DNA of 64,000 nt from Roseomonas sp. GTDB taxonomy: Bacteria > Pseudomonadota > Alphaproteobacteria > Acetobacterales > Acetobacteraceae. The position numbers were made by a program, and so were the translations under genes. The stretch is taken from contig JADCFQ010000014.1 in the NCBI GenBank assembly GCA_020249435.1, positions 1 to 64,000 on the forward strand, read 5' to 3'. This document shows, in pieces, positions 51,142 through 59,774 of this stretch. Numbering within the stretch: the stretch's first letter is position 1; the number at the start of each line of letters is the position of its first letter. The notes under the pieces were generated by a model. That model was given only the letters and a program-made list of their open reading frames with translations. It was not told where the DNA came from and made no database searches.

Positions 51142-52260
51142 CTATTCCGGCCGCGCCCTTATGCCAAGCACGGGGGCAAGCGTCTTGTTCCATGCTTCTA
51201 CGCAGTCGGCACCACAGCGCCGTACCCAGCCAGGTAGCACGCTATCGGTCAGCAATTGGCGCCGTCGTTGTTCATCGGCTGCGGTGACCGGAACGATCAC
51301 CATCATCCCGCGCCGGCCATTCTGACAGCTTGGCTGACCGGCATTGCAGGCGAGGCCTTCACCTGTTTCACGGTCCGCCGCATCCCAGATATCGGCTTCA
51401 AGCTTGGCGACTTCGCCCCGGATGGTATCGCGCGCCCATGCCGGCAGCGCATTCCAGGTGCCAAGATTGGCGCCAAAAATGGAAAGCCCCCAGGTGATCG
51501 CCATGCCATGCACATGTGAAGTCACCTCATGCAGCCCGATATCATTGCCGGACAATGTTCCGGTCACGGCGCATTCCACCACGCCTGACCTGATTGCGGG
51601 GACGATCTCCGCAAAGGGGATCACGACCGGCGTAGCACCAAGCGCGGTGAACATCTCGGATTGCCCAACCGAGGATGTGCGAATGCGTCGTCCGGCAAGA
51701 TCGGCCAAGCCGGAAAAGGGCCGACGGCAAAATACCACCTGTGCCGGATAGACATAAACGCCAAGCAATTCGACATCATACCGCTCACGCAGGGTCTCGC
51801 TCAAATGCCCGCGAAACGCCGCAACCGAACGGCGAAGGGCACTGATATCCGGGTTCACTGCAGGCAAGTCTATGGCGTTGAACTCGGGTTCTTCAGTGCT
51901 CACCACCGCAAGCAGGGCTGTCCCGAAGGACACCACGCCAAGCCGCATTAGGGAGAGCATTTCCTGCCCGCGAATGCCGCTGCGATCAAAGGGCGCGATT
52001 TCCGCGACAATGCGACCATCTGTCGCGTGGGCGATGCGCTCCCGCCAAAAGGGCTCCTCATAGCGCAAATATTGGCTGACATCGGCAAGGCCGCCCACGA
52101 TACGCATGCGAATGGGCGCCTCCCCCTCCGCCAAGGCGGGCTTCGTCAAGCCTTGGCCAAGCAGCAGGGCAATAAGTAAGAAAAGGGCCCTGCGCAGCCC
52201 CTTGTAGGCGGCTGGCAGACGGCTCGACCCGATCGGGCGGTTGAGGAATTGTCTCATCAT
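51142..52260 (-). CDS. TRAP-type (DctP-like) periplasmic binding protein, kinase-linked
   Basis: Binding protein of 372 residues with a signal peptide (about residues 1-44, ending KPALA), then IRMRIVGGLADVSQYLRYEEPFWRE and the family segment LAGRRIRTSSVGQSEMFTALGATPVVIPFAE, containing the ligand-binding arginine. Two later cysteine pairs occur near residues 302-308 and 342-346. No DctQ/DctM membrane genes are nearby; instead the gene precedes the hybrid kinase by four bases, so its job is probably signalling. Start is ambiguous: two ATGs at 52260 and 52257. Confidence 0.85.
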   Translation of the reverse strand: MMRQFLNRPIGSSRLPAAYKGLRRALFLLIALLLGQGLTKPALAEGEAPIRMRIVGGLADVSQYLRYEEPFWRERIAHATDGRIVAEIAPFDRSGIRGQEMLSLMRLGVVSFGTALLAVVSTEEPEFNAIDLPAVNPDISALRRSVAAFRGHLSETLRERYDVELLGVYVYPAQVVFCRRPFSGLADLAGRRIRTSSVGQSEMFTALGATPVVIPFAEIVPAIRSGVVECAVTGTLSGNDIGLHEVTSHVHGMAITWGLSIFGANLGTWNALPAWARDTIRGEVAKLEADIWDAADRETGEGLACNAGQPSCQNGRRGMMVIVPVTAADEQRRRQLLTDSVLPGWVRRCGADCVEAWNKTLAPVLGIRARPE

Positions 52261-52359
52261 GCGAGAATACTAGAGGATTTTGCTACCAATACGCGAGTTT
52301 TTTCAGCGCCGCTAAACCCAAATTTGTCTGGTTCGATCAAGAGTGACCGGGGGTAGGCC

Positions 52360-52908
52360 TCAACTGGCCCGGGGTACCGCCGCCAAGACCTGTTCCAGGG
52401 CGCGCTTCAGGGCAGGTGAATCGGGGTCAACCCGCGCCGGAAACCCCTGCACCTGCCGTCCATCGCGTGAGACCAGGTATTTGTGGAAATTCCAGCGCGG
52501 CTCACCGCCCGCACGGATCGCGGCCCAGCGATAGAAGGGGTGTGCCTCAGGTCCACGTACACGGGACAGCGCTGTCATGGGAAAGGTGATGCCGAATTGC
52601 GCATCACAAAATTCCTTGATCTTGCGGCCATCCTGGCTTTCCTGATTGAAATCATTGGAAGGCACGCCAAGCACCACCAGCCCGGCGGCTTCCTGCGCTT
52701 CATGCAGGCGTTGCAGCGCGGCATATTGCCCGGTGAAGCCGCAAAAGGATGCGGTATTCACCACCAGCAACACCCGCCCACGCCAGGCGGCCAGATCATG
52801 CTCACCGCCTTCCAATGCAGGAAAGCGAAAATCCCAGGCGGTTGCGGGGGCGGGGGTAGCGGCCATCAGCGGCAGGGCCAGCAAGGCACGGCGGGTTGGC
52901 TTAACCAT
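52360..52908 (-). CDS. Glutathione peroxidase-family protein, probably exported
   Basis: Thioredoxin-fold peroxidase of 182 residues. The catalytic cysteine C56 lies in NTASFCGFT, with SNDFNQE and the WNFHKYL motif (Trp/Asn of the tetrad). The N-terminus MVKPTRRALLALPLMAATPAPATA looks like a signal peptide, unusual for the family, so the protein may work in the periplasm. ATG 52908 has GAGGAACGCT upstream and overlaps the molybdoenzyme stop by eight bases. It would reduce peroxides using thioredoxin or another donor. Confidence 0.87.
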   Translation of the reverse strand: MVKPTRRALLALPLMAATPAPATAWDFRFPALEGGEHDLAAWRGRVLLVVNTASFCGFTGQYAALQRLHEAQEAAGLVVLGVPSNDFNQESQDGRKIKEFCDAQFGITFPMTALSRVRGPEAHPFYRWAAIRAGGEPRWNFHKYLVSRDGRQVQGFPARVDPDSPALKRALEQVLAAVPRAS

Positions 52909-53569
52909 AGCGTTCCTCAAGCCAGGGATCGCCCTGATTGTGATAGCCGCGCACCTCCCAAAAGCCGGGGCGATCTTCCGCCAGCAATTCAATGCGTGTC
53001 AGCCATTTTGGGCTCTTCCAGAAATACAGGCGCGGCAGCACCAGCCGCACCGGCCCGCCATGCTGGCGGGTGATTGGCGCGCCTTCCCAGGAATGCGCCA
53101 CCATCACATCGGCGGCCGCGAAGGCTTCCAGCGTGAGGTTCGTGGTATAGCCATCATAGGATGTCATGGATACGAAGCGCGCTTCGGGGCGCGGGCGCGC
53201 CATTTCCAACAGCGTCGCAGTACGCACACCGGTGAAGCGATTGTCATAACGGCTCCATTGCGTGACGCAGTGGATATCGCAGACCATGTCGGTTTGCGGC
53301 AGCGCCATGAAGCCTTCCCAATCGAAGGCGAGGCGATTTTCCACCAGCCCTTCAAGGCGCAACCGGAATTTGGACGTACTGACATCAGGCTGCACGCCAA
53401 GATCAAGCACTGGCCAATCCTTGACCAAAGTCTGGCCAGGCGGCAGGCGTTCGCGCGTCGGGTCCGCCGTGGTGCCGGTCAGCAGGCGGCCTTCTTCGGC
53501 CCAGCGCTCCTTCGTGCGCACCAGCTTTTCGCGGATTTGCCCTTCCAGCGGCACGTCTTCCTGATCCAA
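52901..53569 (-). CDS. Sulfite oxidase-family molybdoenzyme
   Basis: Molybdopterin-dependent oxidoreductase of 222 residues with a compact sulfite-oxidase fold. The molybdenum ligand is C101 in DIHCVTQWSRYD. No signal peptide and no heme domain, so probably cytoplasmic, unlike MsrP (YedY). The partner gene encodes an exported peroxidase, linking the pair to redox defence. It needs molybdate, and modABC is in the same window. Substrate unknown. Confidence 0.87.
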   Translation of the reverse strand: MDQEDVPLEGQIREKLVRTKERWAEEGRLLTGTTADPTRERLPPGQTLVKDWPVLDLGVQPDVSTSKFRLRLEGLVENRLAFDWEGFMALPQTDMVCDIHCVTQWSRYDNRFTGVRTATLLEMARPRPEARFVSMTSYDGYTTNLTLEAFAAADVMVAHSWEGAPITRQHGGPVRLVLPRLYFWKSPKWLTRIELLAEDRPGFWEVRGYHNQGDPWLEERYG

Positions 53570-53637
53570 GGCGACTACTCCTATTAGCGAAGGCTATTGG
53601 CGAGGAACGCCTCACCCCAATCGCAGAGGACATAGTT

Positions 53638-53760
53638 TTACTGCATCATCTCCGCAAGCGATGGCTTGAAGAAACCACCCTTGATCATCGAAGCTGCGGA
53701 TGGGGGGCCATAGAGCAGCCCCATAATCCGACCGCCCTCAGCCAAGCGTGATACCGGCAT
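53638..53760 (-). CDS. Short open frame of unclear status
   Basis: A 40-codon frame that begins within the last codons of the Bug gene and continues into the gap after it. The product ends GGFFKPSLAEMMQ and has a protein-like composition. An internal ATG at 53724 (28 codons) has GAGGGCGG upstream. It could be a small protein, the remnant of a lost gene, or chance. Confidence 0.2.
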   Translation of the reverse strand: MPVSRLAEGGRIMGLLYGPPSAASMIKGGFFKPSLAEMMQ

Positions 53761-54718
53761 CGCGGATCACCTCAAGCGCCCCTTGGCGTTGTTCCGTGAG
53801 CCACCGCGCAAACACATCCGGCGCATTGCCGATCATGATGGCACCCGCCGGGTCCATGCGCGCGCGCACCGCGGCGGATTTGGCCGAAACCGCCGCGACG
53901 GCAGCCATGCGTTCAACCACGGCACTCGGCGTGCCGGCAGCGGCGAAAAGCCCGTTCCAATCATTCATGTCAACACCAGGAAAGCCCGATTCCGCGAGGG
54001 TCGGCACATCCGGCAGGGTCGCGATGCGTTCAAGGCTGCTCACCGCCAGAATGCGCGCGCGCCCCGCCTGCACCGGCGGGCGCACGGAAGATGAGGTGAT
54101 CAGCACCGCATCAATGCTGCCCGCCAATATGTCACGCGCCGCATCCGCACCTCCGCGATAGGGTGCATGCACAAGCCTGATGCCTGCGCGTTTTTCAAAG
54201 GCGGCAAGTGCCAGATGCGCCATGCCCGCAGCCGGCGGCGTGCCAACCGTGATGGTGCCGGGCCGCGCCTTGGCCACCGCAATGAATTCCTTGATGTCCT
54301 TCGCGGGAAAATCATGCTTCACCGCAATCACTTGCGGAAACACCGAAATCAGGGTCGTCGGCGTAAAGGCAGTGGCGTAGTCAAAGGGAATGTCGCGCAT
54401 CAGCGCGGGATTGGTCAGCTGATTGGCCGCATCCACCAAAAACGTATAGCCATCACGCGGCGCTTGCAGCAGCGCATTGGCGGCGATGATGGCATTCCCG
54501 CCGGTGCGGTTTTCAATGACGATATTCTGCCCCAGCGCTTCCTGCATATCGGCGGCGAGTGCGCGTGCCGCCGTATCGGCAGCGCCACCGGCGGCAAAGG
54601 CCACCAGCCACCGTATCGGCCGATTGGGCCAATCGCCTTGCGCATGGGCAAGCTTGCTTACCCAGGGCGCGGCCAGCGTGGCAGCAAGAATGGCGCGGCG
54701 ATTGAGTGAGTTGATCAT
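53738..54718 (-). CDS. Bug/TctC-family periplasmic binding protein
   Basis: Binding protein of 326 residues with a signal peptide MINSLNRRAILAATLAAPWVSKLAHAQ, then WPNRPIRWLVAFAAGGAADTA. ATG 54718 follows a strong GGGGAGG. It sits 40 bases downstream of leuD on the same strand, so it is probably part of the leuCD transcript and may bring in a related organic acid. Fifth member of its family in the window. Confidence 0.9.
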   Translation of the reverse strand: MINSLNRRAILAATLAAPWVSKLAHAQGDWPNRPIRWLVAFAAGGAADTAARALAADMQEALGQNIVIENRTGGNAIIAANALLQAPRDGYTFLVDAANQLTNPALMRDIPFDYATAFTPTTLISVFPQVIAVKHDFPAKDIKEFIAVAKARPGTITVGTPPAAGMAHLALAAFEKRAGIRLVHAPYRGGADAARDILAGSIDAVLITSSSVRPPVQAGRARILAVSSLERIATLPDVPTLAESGFPGVDMNDWNGLFAAAGTPSAVVERMAAVAAVSAKSAAVRARMDPAGAIMIGNAPDVFARWLTEQRQGALEVIRDAGITLG

Positions 54719-54758
54719 GGAATTCCTCCCCGGTTTTTGTGTTTTGTCTTGGTCAGGC

Positions 54759-55358
54759 TCAGAAATTATCCCGGCCAAAGCGCCGTTCAAAAGCGGCGAT
54801 GTCTTCCTCATGCGTCAGGGTGAAGGCCAATTCATCCAGGCCCTCCAGCAGGCTGCGCTTGGCGAAGGGATCAATTTCAAAGCGATGCACTGTGCCATCC
54901 GGCGCGGTGACGGTTTGCGCCGGCAAATCAATCGCGATTTCCGCCGCCGGATCGGCGTTGCTGGCAGCAATCAGCGCGCTGACGGCCTCGGCCGGCAGGA
55001 TGATGGGCAGAACGCCATTCTTCACGGCATTGATCGCGAAAATATCACCGAAGGATGGTGCAATCACCGCCCGCGCGCCCCAGCCATGCAGTGCCCAAAC
55101 CGCGTTTTCGCGCGATGACCCGCAGGCGAAATTGCGCCCGCCCAGAATGATGCGCGCATCGCGCCAGCCAGGCCGGTTCAGCGGGAATTCCACGACCTCA
55201 TGCCCCGCTGCGTCAAAGCGCAAATCACGAAAGAAATTGATGCCATGATCATCATCACGGGGTCGCGCCAGAAAGCGCGCCGGGATGATCTGATCCGTAT
55301 CTATATTGTCCTGCGCCAGCGGCACGGCATTGGATTTCAGCGAAATGAAGGGCTCCAT
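54759..55358 (-). CDS. leuD: 3-isopropylmalate dehydratase, small subunit
   Basis: Swivelling domain of the aconitase superfamily, 199 residues, with NIDTDQIIPARFL near residues 18-30 and GGRNFACGSSRE near residue 75, the substrate-binding loop. ATG 55358 is chosen over upstream ATG 55403, which would overlap leuC. It lies seven bases after the leuC stop. With LeuC it isomerises 2- to 3-isopropylmalate in leucine synthesis, or a similar hydroxy-diacid in catabolism. Confidence 0.92.
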   Translation of the reverse strand: MEPFISLKSNAVPLAQDNIDTDQIIPARFLARPRDDDHGINFFRDLRFDAAGHEVVEFPLNRPGWRDARIILGGRNFACGSSRENAVWALHGWGARAVIAPSFGDIFAINAVKNGVLPIILPAEAVSALIAASNADPAAEIAIDLPAQTVTAPDGTVHRFEIDPFAKRSLLEGLDELAFTLTHEEDIAAFERRFGRDNF

Positions 55359-55365
55359 GATGCTT

Positions 55366-56796
55366 CTACCCAGCCCCCTGCACGCGCCTGATATCAACAA
55401 CATGCCCGGCCAAAGCCGCAGCGGCAGCCATGGCAGGGCTCATGAGATGCGTGCGCACCCCTGCCCCCTGCCGGCCACGGAAATTGCGATTGGAGGTTGC
55501 GGCAATGCGCTGGCCCGGCGTGCCAATCTCGCCATTTGTGCCAAGGCACATGGAACAACCCGCTTCGCGCCATTCAAAGCCTGCCGCCTTGAAAATCGTA
55601 TCCAGCCCTTCGGCTTCCGCTTGGCGCTTCACCTGCGCCGAGCCCGGCACCACCCAGGCGGTCACACCATCCGCGACCGTGCCGGTTTGGGCGATGGCGG
55701 CGGCGGCGCGCAAATCCTCAATCCGGCCATTGGTGCAGGAACCGATAAAGACCCGATCCATGCGCAATCCCGCCAAGGGGGCGCCTGCCTCAAGCCCCAT
55801 ATAGGCAAAGCAATCTTGCATTGCCTGACGGCGGGCGGCGTCTTGCTCTGCCATCGGATCAGGGATCACGCCATCCGCGGGCAACGCATCCTGCGGGCTA
55901 TTGCCCCAGGTCACCATGGGCGCGATGGATGCGGCATCAATCAGCACCTCATGATCGAAGCGCGCACCAGGATCGCTTGGCAGGGCGCGCCAACGGGCCA
56001 GCGCCGCATCCCATTCGGCGCCCTTCGGCGCATAAGGTTTTCCCTCAAGATACGCGAAGGTCTTTTCATCCGGCGCCACCATGCCGGCGCGTGCCCCGGC
56101 TTCGATGGACATGTTGCAAAGCGTCAGCCTGCCTTCCATCGAAAGCCCGCGTATCGCGGAACCCGCATATTCAATCACGCATCCGGTTGCACCTGCGGTG
56201 CCGATGGTGGCGATGATATGCAGGATCACATCCTTGGCCGTCACGCCAAAACCAAGTTCCCCTTCCACCGTAATGCGCATATTGCGCGGGCGTCGTTGCC
56301 AAAGGCATTGCGTGGCCAGCACATGCGCCACCTCTGTCATACCAATGCCAAAAGCGAGTGCCCCCAAGGCGCCATGGGTGGAGGTATGGCTATCACCACA
56401 TACCAGCAGCATGCCTGGCTGGCTCAGGCCGGTTTCCGGGCCAATGACATGCACAATCCCCTGCTGGTCATCCTTCAGCCCGAAATGCCGAATGCCATAT
56501 TCAGCCGCATTGCGTTCCAGGGATTCGACCATGCCGCGATATTCGGCATTGGCGATTTCAGTGGTTTGGCGCGTATCGGTCGGCGCGTAATGGTCCGGGG
56601 TTGCGAAAATCCGCTCCGGCGCGCGCGGTGCCGCGCCACGCTTGCGCAGCATTTCAAAGGCAGGCGCGGTGCCGTCATGGATAAAGTGACGATCAACATA
56701 AAGCAAAACCTGACCATCTTCGCGTTCCAGGACGCGGTGGCGCATCCAGATCTTGTCGAACATGGTGAGTGGTTCGGGCGTCGCGTGCTGCATCAT
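55366..56796 (-). CDS. leuC: 3-isopropylmalate dehydratase, large subunit
   Basis: Iron-sulfur enzyme of the aconitase family, 476 residues from ATG 56796. The three cluster cysteines are in GSCTNGR and CSMCLG; the VCGDSHTSTHGALG and YVDRHFIHDGTA segments are conserved. The start is uncertain: ATG at 56796 and 56793, and TTG 56832, are possible and none has a clear ribosome binding site. leuD follows after seven bases. leuA and leuB are not in the window. Confidence 0.92.
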   Translation of the reverse strand: MMQHATPEPLTMFDKIWMRHRVLEREDGQVLLYVDRHFIHDGTAPAFEMLRKRGAAPRAPERIFATPDHYAPTDTRQTTEIANAEYRGMVESLERNAAEYGIRHFGLKDDQQGIVHVIGPETGLSQPGMLLVCGDSHTSTHGALGALAFGIGMTEVAHVLATQCLWQRRPRNMRITVEGELGFGVTAKDVILHIIATIGTAGATGCVIEYAGSAIRGLSMEGRLTLCNMSIEAGARAGMVAPDEKTFAYLEGKPYAPKGAEWDAALARWRALPSDPGARFDHEVLIDAASIAPMVTWGNSPQDALPADGVIPDPMAEQDAARRQAMQDCFAYMGLEAGAPLAGLRMDRVFIGSCTNGRIEDLRAAAAIAQTGTVADGVTAWVVPGSAQVKRQAEAEGLDTIFKAAGFEWREAGCSMCLGTNGEIGTPGQRIAATSNRNFRGRQGAGVRTHLMSPAMAAAAALAGHVVDIRRVQGAG

Positions 56797-56882
56797 GCCG
56801 GGGATCATTCCGGCAGAACCAGGCTTTGGCAAGCGCGGCGGCTTGGCCCATTTTCATCTCGCCCTGGCTGGCGGTGTAGAGT

Positions 56883-58121
56883 ATGACCCAAGCATTAAGC
56901 GGCAAGCGCAGCAGCAGGCATCCGGGCAGCAACATGGTCGAAACCACAACCACAACAGGCATCGGCCAAGCGGCGGCGGTTGAACTCACCATCCTCATGC
57001 CCTGCCTGAATGAGGCGGAAACCCTCGCGACCTGCATCCAAAAGGCGGTTGGGTATTTGGCGCATAGTGGTGTTTCGGGCGAAGTGCTGATCGCCGATAA
57101 TGGCAGCACCGATGGCAGCCAGGCCATTGCGCGCGGGCTTGGCGCGCGGGTGATTGATGTGCCCGAAAAAGGTTATGGCGCAGCGCTGATTGCCGGCATT
57201 GCGGGCGCACGCGGCCGCTATGTCATCATGGGCGATAGCGATGATTCCTATGATTTCAGCGCGCTTGATCCCTTCATCGCGAAACTGCGCGATGGCTATG
57301 ATCTGGTGATGGGCAATCGCTTCAAGGGCGGCATTGCCCCTGGCGCCATGCCGCCCTTGCATCGCTATTTGGGCAATCCGGTGCTGTCCACCATTGGGCG
57401 GGTTTTCTTCGGCGGGCCAATCCGCGATTTTCATTGTGGGCTACGCGGATTTTCGCGCGCCGCCATTGCCGCGCTTGATCTGCGCGCGCCAGGGATGGAA
57501 TTCGCGTCAGAGATGGTGGTGAAGGCCACCATGCGCGGGCTGCGCATCACTGAAGTGCCAACCACGCTTTCCCCCGATGGAAGGTCCCGCCCGCCGCATT
57601 TGCGGTCCTGGCGCGATGGCTGGCGGCATTTGCGGTTTTTGCTGATTTTTTGCCCGCGCTGGTTGTTTCTTTATCCCGGAGCAGTGCTTTTCGCGCTGGG
57701 CGCGCTTGGCATGGCCGCACTATTGCCGGGGCCTGTTCGCCTGGGCAGCATTACGCTTGATGTGCATAGCCTGCTCTATGCCTCGGGCGCTGTGGTGATG
57801 GGGTTTCAGGCCATGCAGTTCTGGGTTTTTGCGCGGGCCTATGGCGCGGTGACGGGGATCCTGCCCGAACCGCAGGGCCTCTCGCGTTTCGGGCTGGAAG
57901 CGGCGCTGGTGGTGGCGGGGGTGCTGTTGCTGCTCGGCCTTGGGCTTGGCCTTGTCGCTGTTGCGCAATGGGGCACGCGGGATTTCGGCGCGCTTGCCGG
58001 CGGCAATGTCATGCGCCTTGCGATTGCTTCCGTCACCGCCATGCTGCTTGGCCTGCAATTGGCCTTTGGGGCGTTTTTCCTGGCCCTGCTTGGCATGATG
58101 CGCCCGGCATCACGCCGCTGA
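56883..58121 (+). CDS. Family 2 glycosyltransferase, membrane-bound (dolichyl-phosphate-mannose-synthase-like)
   Basis: Protein of 412 residues. A GT-A domain (TILMPCLNEAETL, then ADNGSTDGS and GDSDDSYDF as metal site) is followed by four hydrophobic segments from about residue 255 on. This is the polyprenyl-phosphate-glycosyltransferase build, longer than the one at 22211. Start may be ATG 56883 or ATG 56934; neither has a clear ribosome binding site. It is divergent from leuC. Donor and acceptor are unknown. Confidence 0.85.
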   Translation: MTQALSGKRSSRHPGSNMVETTTTTGIGQAAAVELTILMPCLNEAETLATCIQKAVGYLAHSGVSGEVLIADNGSTDGSQAIARGLGARVIDVPEKGYGAALIAGIAGARGRYVIMGDSDDSYDFSALDPFIAKLRDGYDLVMGNRFKGGIAPGAMPPLHRYLGNPVLSTIGRVFFGGPIRDFHCGLRGFSRAAIAALDLRAPGMEFASEMVVKATMRGLRITEVPTTLSPDGRSRPPHLRSWRDGWRHLRFLLIFCPRWLFLYPGAVLFALGALGMAALLPGPVRLGSITLDVHSLLYASGAVVMGFQAMQFWVFARAYGAVTGILPEPQGLSRFGLEAALVVAGVLLLLGLGLGLVAVAQWGTRDFGALAGGNVMRLAIASVTAMLLGLQLAFGAFFLALLGMMRPASRR

Positions 58122-58132
58122 ACCTGCCGCGT

Positions 58133-58297
58133 TCAGCCCTTGCGCTTTTCGATGCTGGCCGCCCGGCGCCCATCACGGCAGGCATCCGAGCAATAACGCA
58201 CTTCCTCCCACACCCGTTCCCATTTCTTGCGCCAGGTGAAGGGGCGGTTGCAGGCCGCGCAAAGCTTTTGCGGCAGATTGGGCTTGCGATGCGCCAC
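58133..58297 (-). CDS. DUF2256-like small zinc-ribbon protein
   Basis: Protein of 54 residues starting at GTG 58297. Four cysteines as CxxC (C13, C16) and CxxxC (C36, C40) surround the typical [21 protein letters not shown] pattern of DUF2256, a small zinc-finger family. It sits two bases after the stop of the upstream small membrane protein gene, so they are likely cotranscribed. Function unknown; in other genomes the family is often near photolyase-like genes, but none is here. Confidence 0.85.
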   Translation of the reverse strand: MAHRKPNLPQKLCAACNRPFTWRKKWERVWEEVRYCSDACRDGRRAASIEKRKG

Positions 58298-58299
58298 GC

Positions 58300-58572
58300 C
58301 TATTCGCCCGGCCGGATTTCGCCAACCACGCGCCCGCGCGCCGGGTCAAACAACAGCACCCTTTCCCCATCGGGCCGCACCACCCATATCGCGATGGTCT
58401 TATCAGCCCCGGAAATGCCAGCAATGCGCGAGCCTTCGGGCTGACCAAGCCCCGAAGCCGTAAAGCTGCTACCCATATTCGCCGTGCGCTGGACGATCAG
58501 CACAATCAGCGTCACGGTGCCGACCACAATCAGCACCCCCATCCCAATCACCAAAGCCTTGAGCAACCGCAC
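58300..58572 (-). CDS. Small membrane-anchored protein (DUF6476-like)
   Basis: Protein of 90 residues with one hydrophobic N-terminal helix ([20 protein letters not shown], then LIVLIV) followed by a small soluble domain with [20 protein letters not shown] 58572 has AAAAGGGGG upstream, so a real start; a longer frame with ATG 58692 would lie in the next gene. It resembles a small alphaproteobacterial family (DUF6476), recalled from memory. Function unknown. Confidence 0.65.
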   Translation of the reverse strand: MRLLKALVIGMGVLIVVGTVTLIVLIVQRTANMGSSFTASGLGQPEGSRIAGISGADKTIAIWVVRPDGERVLLFDPARGRVVGEIRPGE

Positions 58573-58585
58573 GGAAGACCCCCTT

Positions 58586-59557
58586 TTGAACGCCGAACGC
58601 CACGAATTCCGCGCGCCCCCGGAAGCGGCCGGGCTCCGTGCCGATCGCTTCCTTGCCGAGGCGATAGGTTCTCTCTCCCGCTCCCGCGTCAAGGCCCTGA
58701 TTGTCGCAGGCCATGCCAGCCGGGATGGTCAGACACTACGGGAACCCGCCGAGGCCATTCGCCCCGGCGCGCTTTACGCGCTGGAAATCCCGGCGGCCAT
58801 CCCTGCCCTGCCCCAGCCGCAGGATATTCCGCTGACCATCCTGCATGAGGATGCGGACCTGATCGTGCTGGATAAGCCGGCAGGGCTCGTGGTGCATCCC
58901 GCGCCGGGCAATCAGGATGGCACCTTGGTCAATGCGCTGCTTGCCCATGCCGGGGATGATCTGCCCGGCATTGGCGGGGAAAAGCGGCCCGGCATTGTGC
59001 ATCGGCTGGATAAGGACACCTCCGGCGTCATGGTCGCGGCCAAGACGGAACTGGCCTTGCGCCGGCTGTCCGAAAGCTTCGCCGAACGAGATCTGGACCG
59101 GCATTATCTGGCGCTCTGCTGGGGTCTGCCGGCGGTGATGGAGGGCGAAATCAACGCCCCGATTGGCCGGCACCCGGCGGATCGCAAGCGCATGGCGGTG
59201 GTGGAACGCGGCAAGCCGGCCATCACGCGCTATAAGGTGCTGCGTTCCTGGGGGACGGCCTGCGCCCTGGTTGCCTGCCGGCTGCTGACCGGGCGGACGC
59301 ATCAAATCCGCGTCCATATGGCGCATCTGGGCCATCCCTTGGTGGGCGATCCGGTCTATCTGCGCCGCACCCCGGCGACCGCCCGCACCCTGCCGCCCCC
59401 GGTGCGCGATGCGCTTCTTGCCTTCCCGCGCCAGGCGCTGCACGCCGCCAGCCTTGGCTTCCGCCACCCCATCAGCGGCCAGCCGCTACACTTCGAACGC
59501 CCGCTGCCCGAGGATATGGCCGCGCTGCTTACATTACTGGATGGTAACGCCGAGTAA
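58586..59557 (+). CDS. rluD: RluD-type 23S rRNA pseudouridine synthase
   Basis: Converts uridines in helix 69 of 23S rRNA to pseudouridine. 323 residues: an S4 RNA-binding domain (about 10-70) and a catalytic domain with the aspartate in HRLDKDTSG near residue 145, LTGRTHQIRVHM near 240 and HPLVGDPVY. The start is uncertain; TTG 58586 follows GGAAG, and the ATG at 58484 adds 34 residues that do not look like part of the family. Starts only 13 bases from the divergent small gene. Confidence 0.9.
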   Translation: MNAERHEFRAPPEAAGLRADRFLAEAIGSLSRSRVKALIVAGHASRDGQTLREPAEAIRPGALYALEIPAAIPALPQPQDIPLTILHEDADLIVLDKPAGLVVHPAPGNQDGTLVNALLAHAGDDLPGIGGEKRPGIVHRLDKDTSGVMVAAKTELALRRLSESFAERDLDRHYLALCWGLPAVMEGEINAPIGRHPADRKRMAVVERGKPAITRYKVLRSWGTACALVACRLLTGRTHQIRVHMAHLGHPLVGDPVYLRRTPATARTLPPPVRDALLAFPRQALHAASLGFRHPISGQPLHFERPLPEDMAALLTLLDGNAE

Positions 59558-59558
59558 C

Positions 59559-59580
59559 CCGACTATTTCAGTCGGTTTTT
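59559..59580 (+). terminator. Short terminator after rluD
   Basis: CCGAC (59559-59563) pairs with GTCGG (59571-59575), seven-base loop, followed by five T residues. The stem is only five bases but the T-run is good. Confidence 0.6.
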
Positions 59581-59774
59581 CTTGCATTCCCCCCCTATTC
59601 CCGCTATTAACCGGGTGTCGGATTCCTCAGGGCGCCAGTGCGACCCGGCCGGCCAAGGCCCCAACAAGGGGCAGGCGACCAGTCAGGGCTTTGAGGTAGA
59701 TGACGTAATTGTAATGATCGGCCCAGGATGCCGCCTTTGGGGCAGAGCAGGTCGGTGCAGGAGGGTATGAAACC
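59581..59774 (+). promoter_or_regulatory. rpoH upstream region
   Basis: About 195 bases without a gene. TTGAGG (59691-59696) and TAATGA (59712-59717), 15 bases apart, form a weak promoter candidate. The ribosome binding site GGAGGG lies 9-14 bases before the ATG. No clear RNA thermometer was found. Confidence 0.3.
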
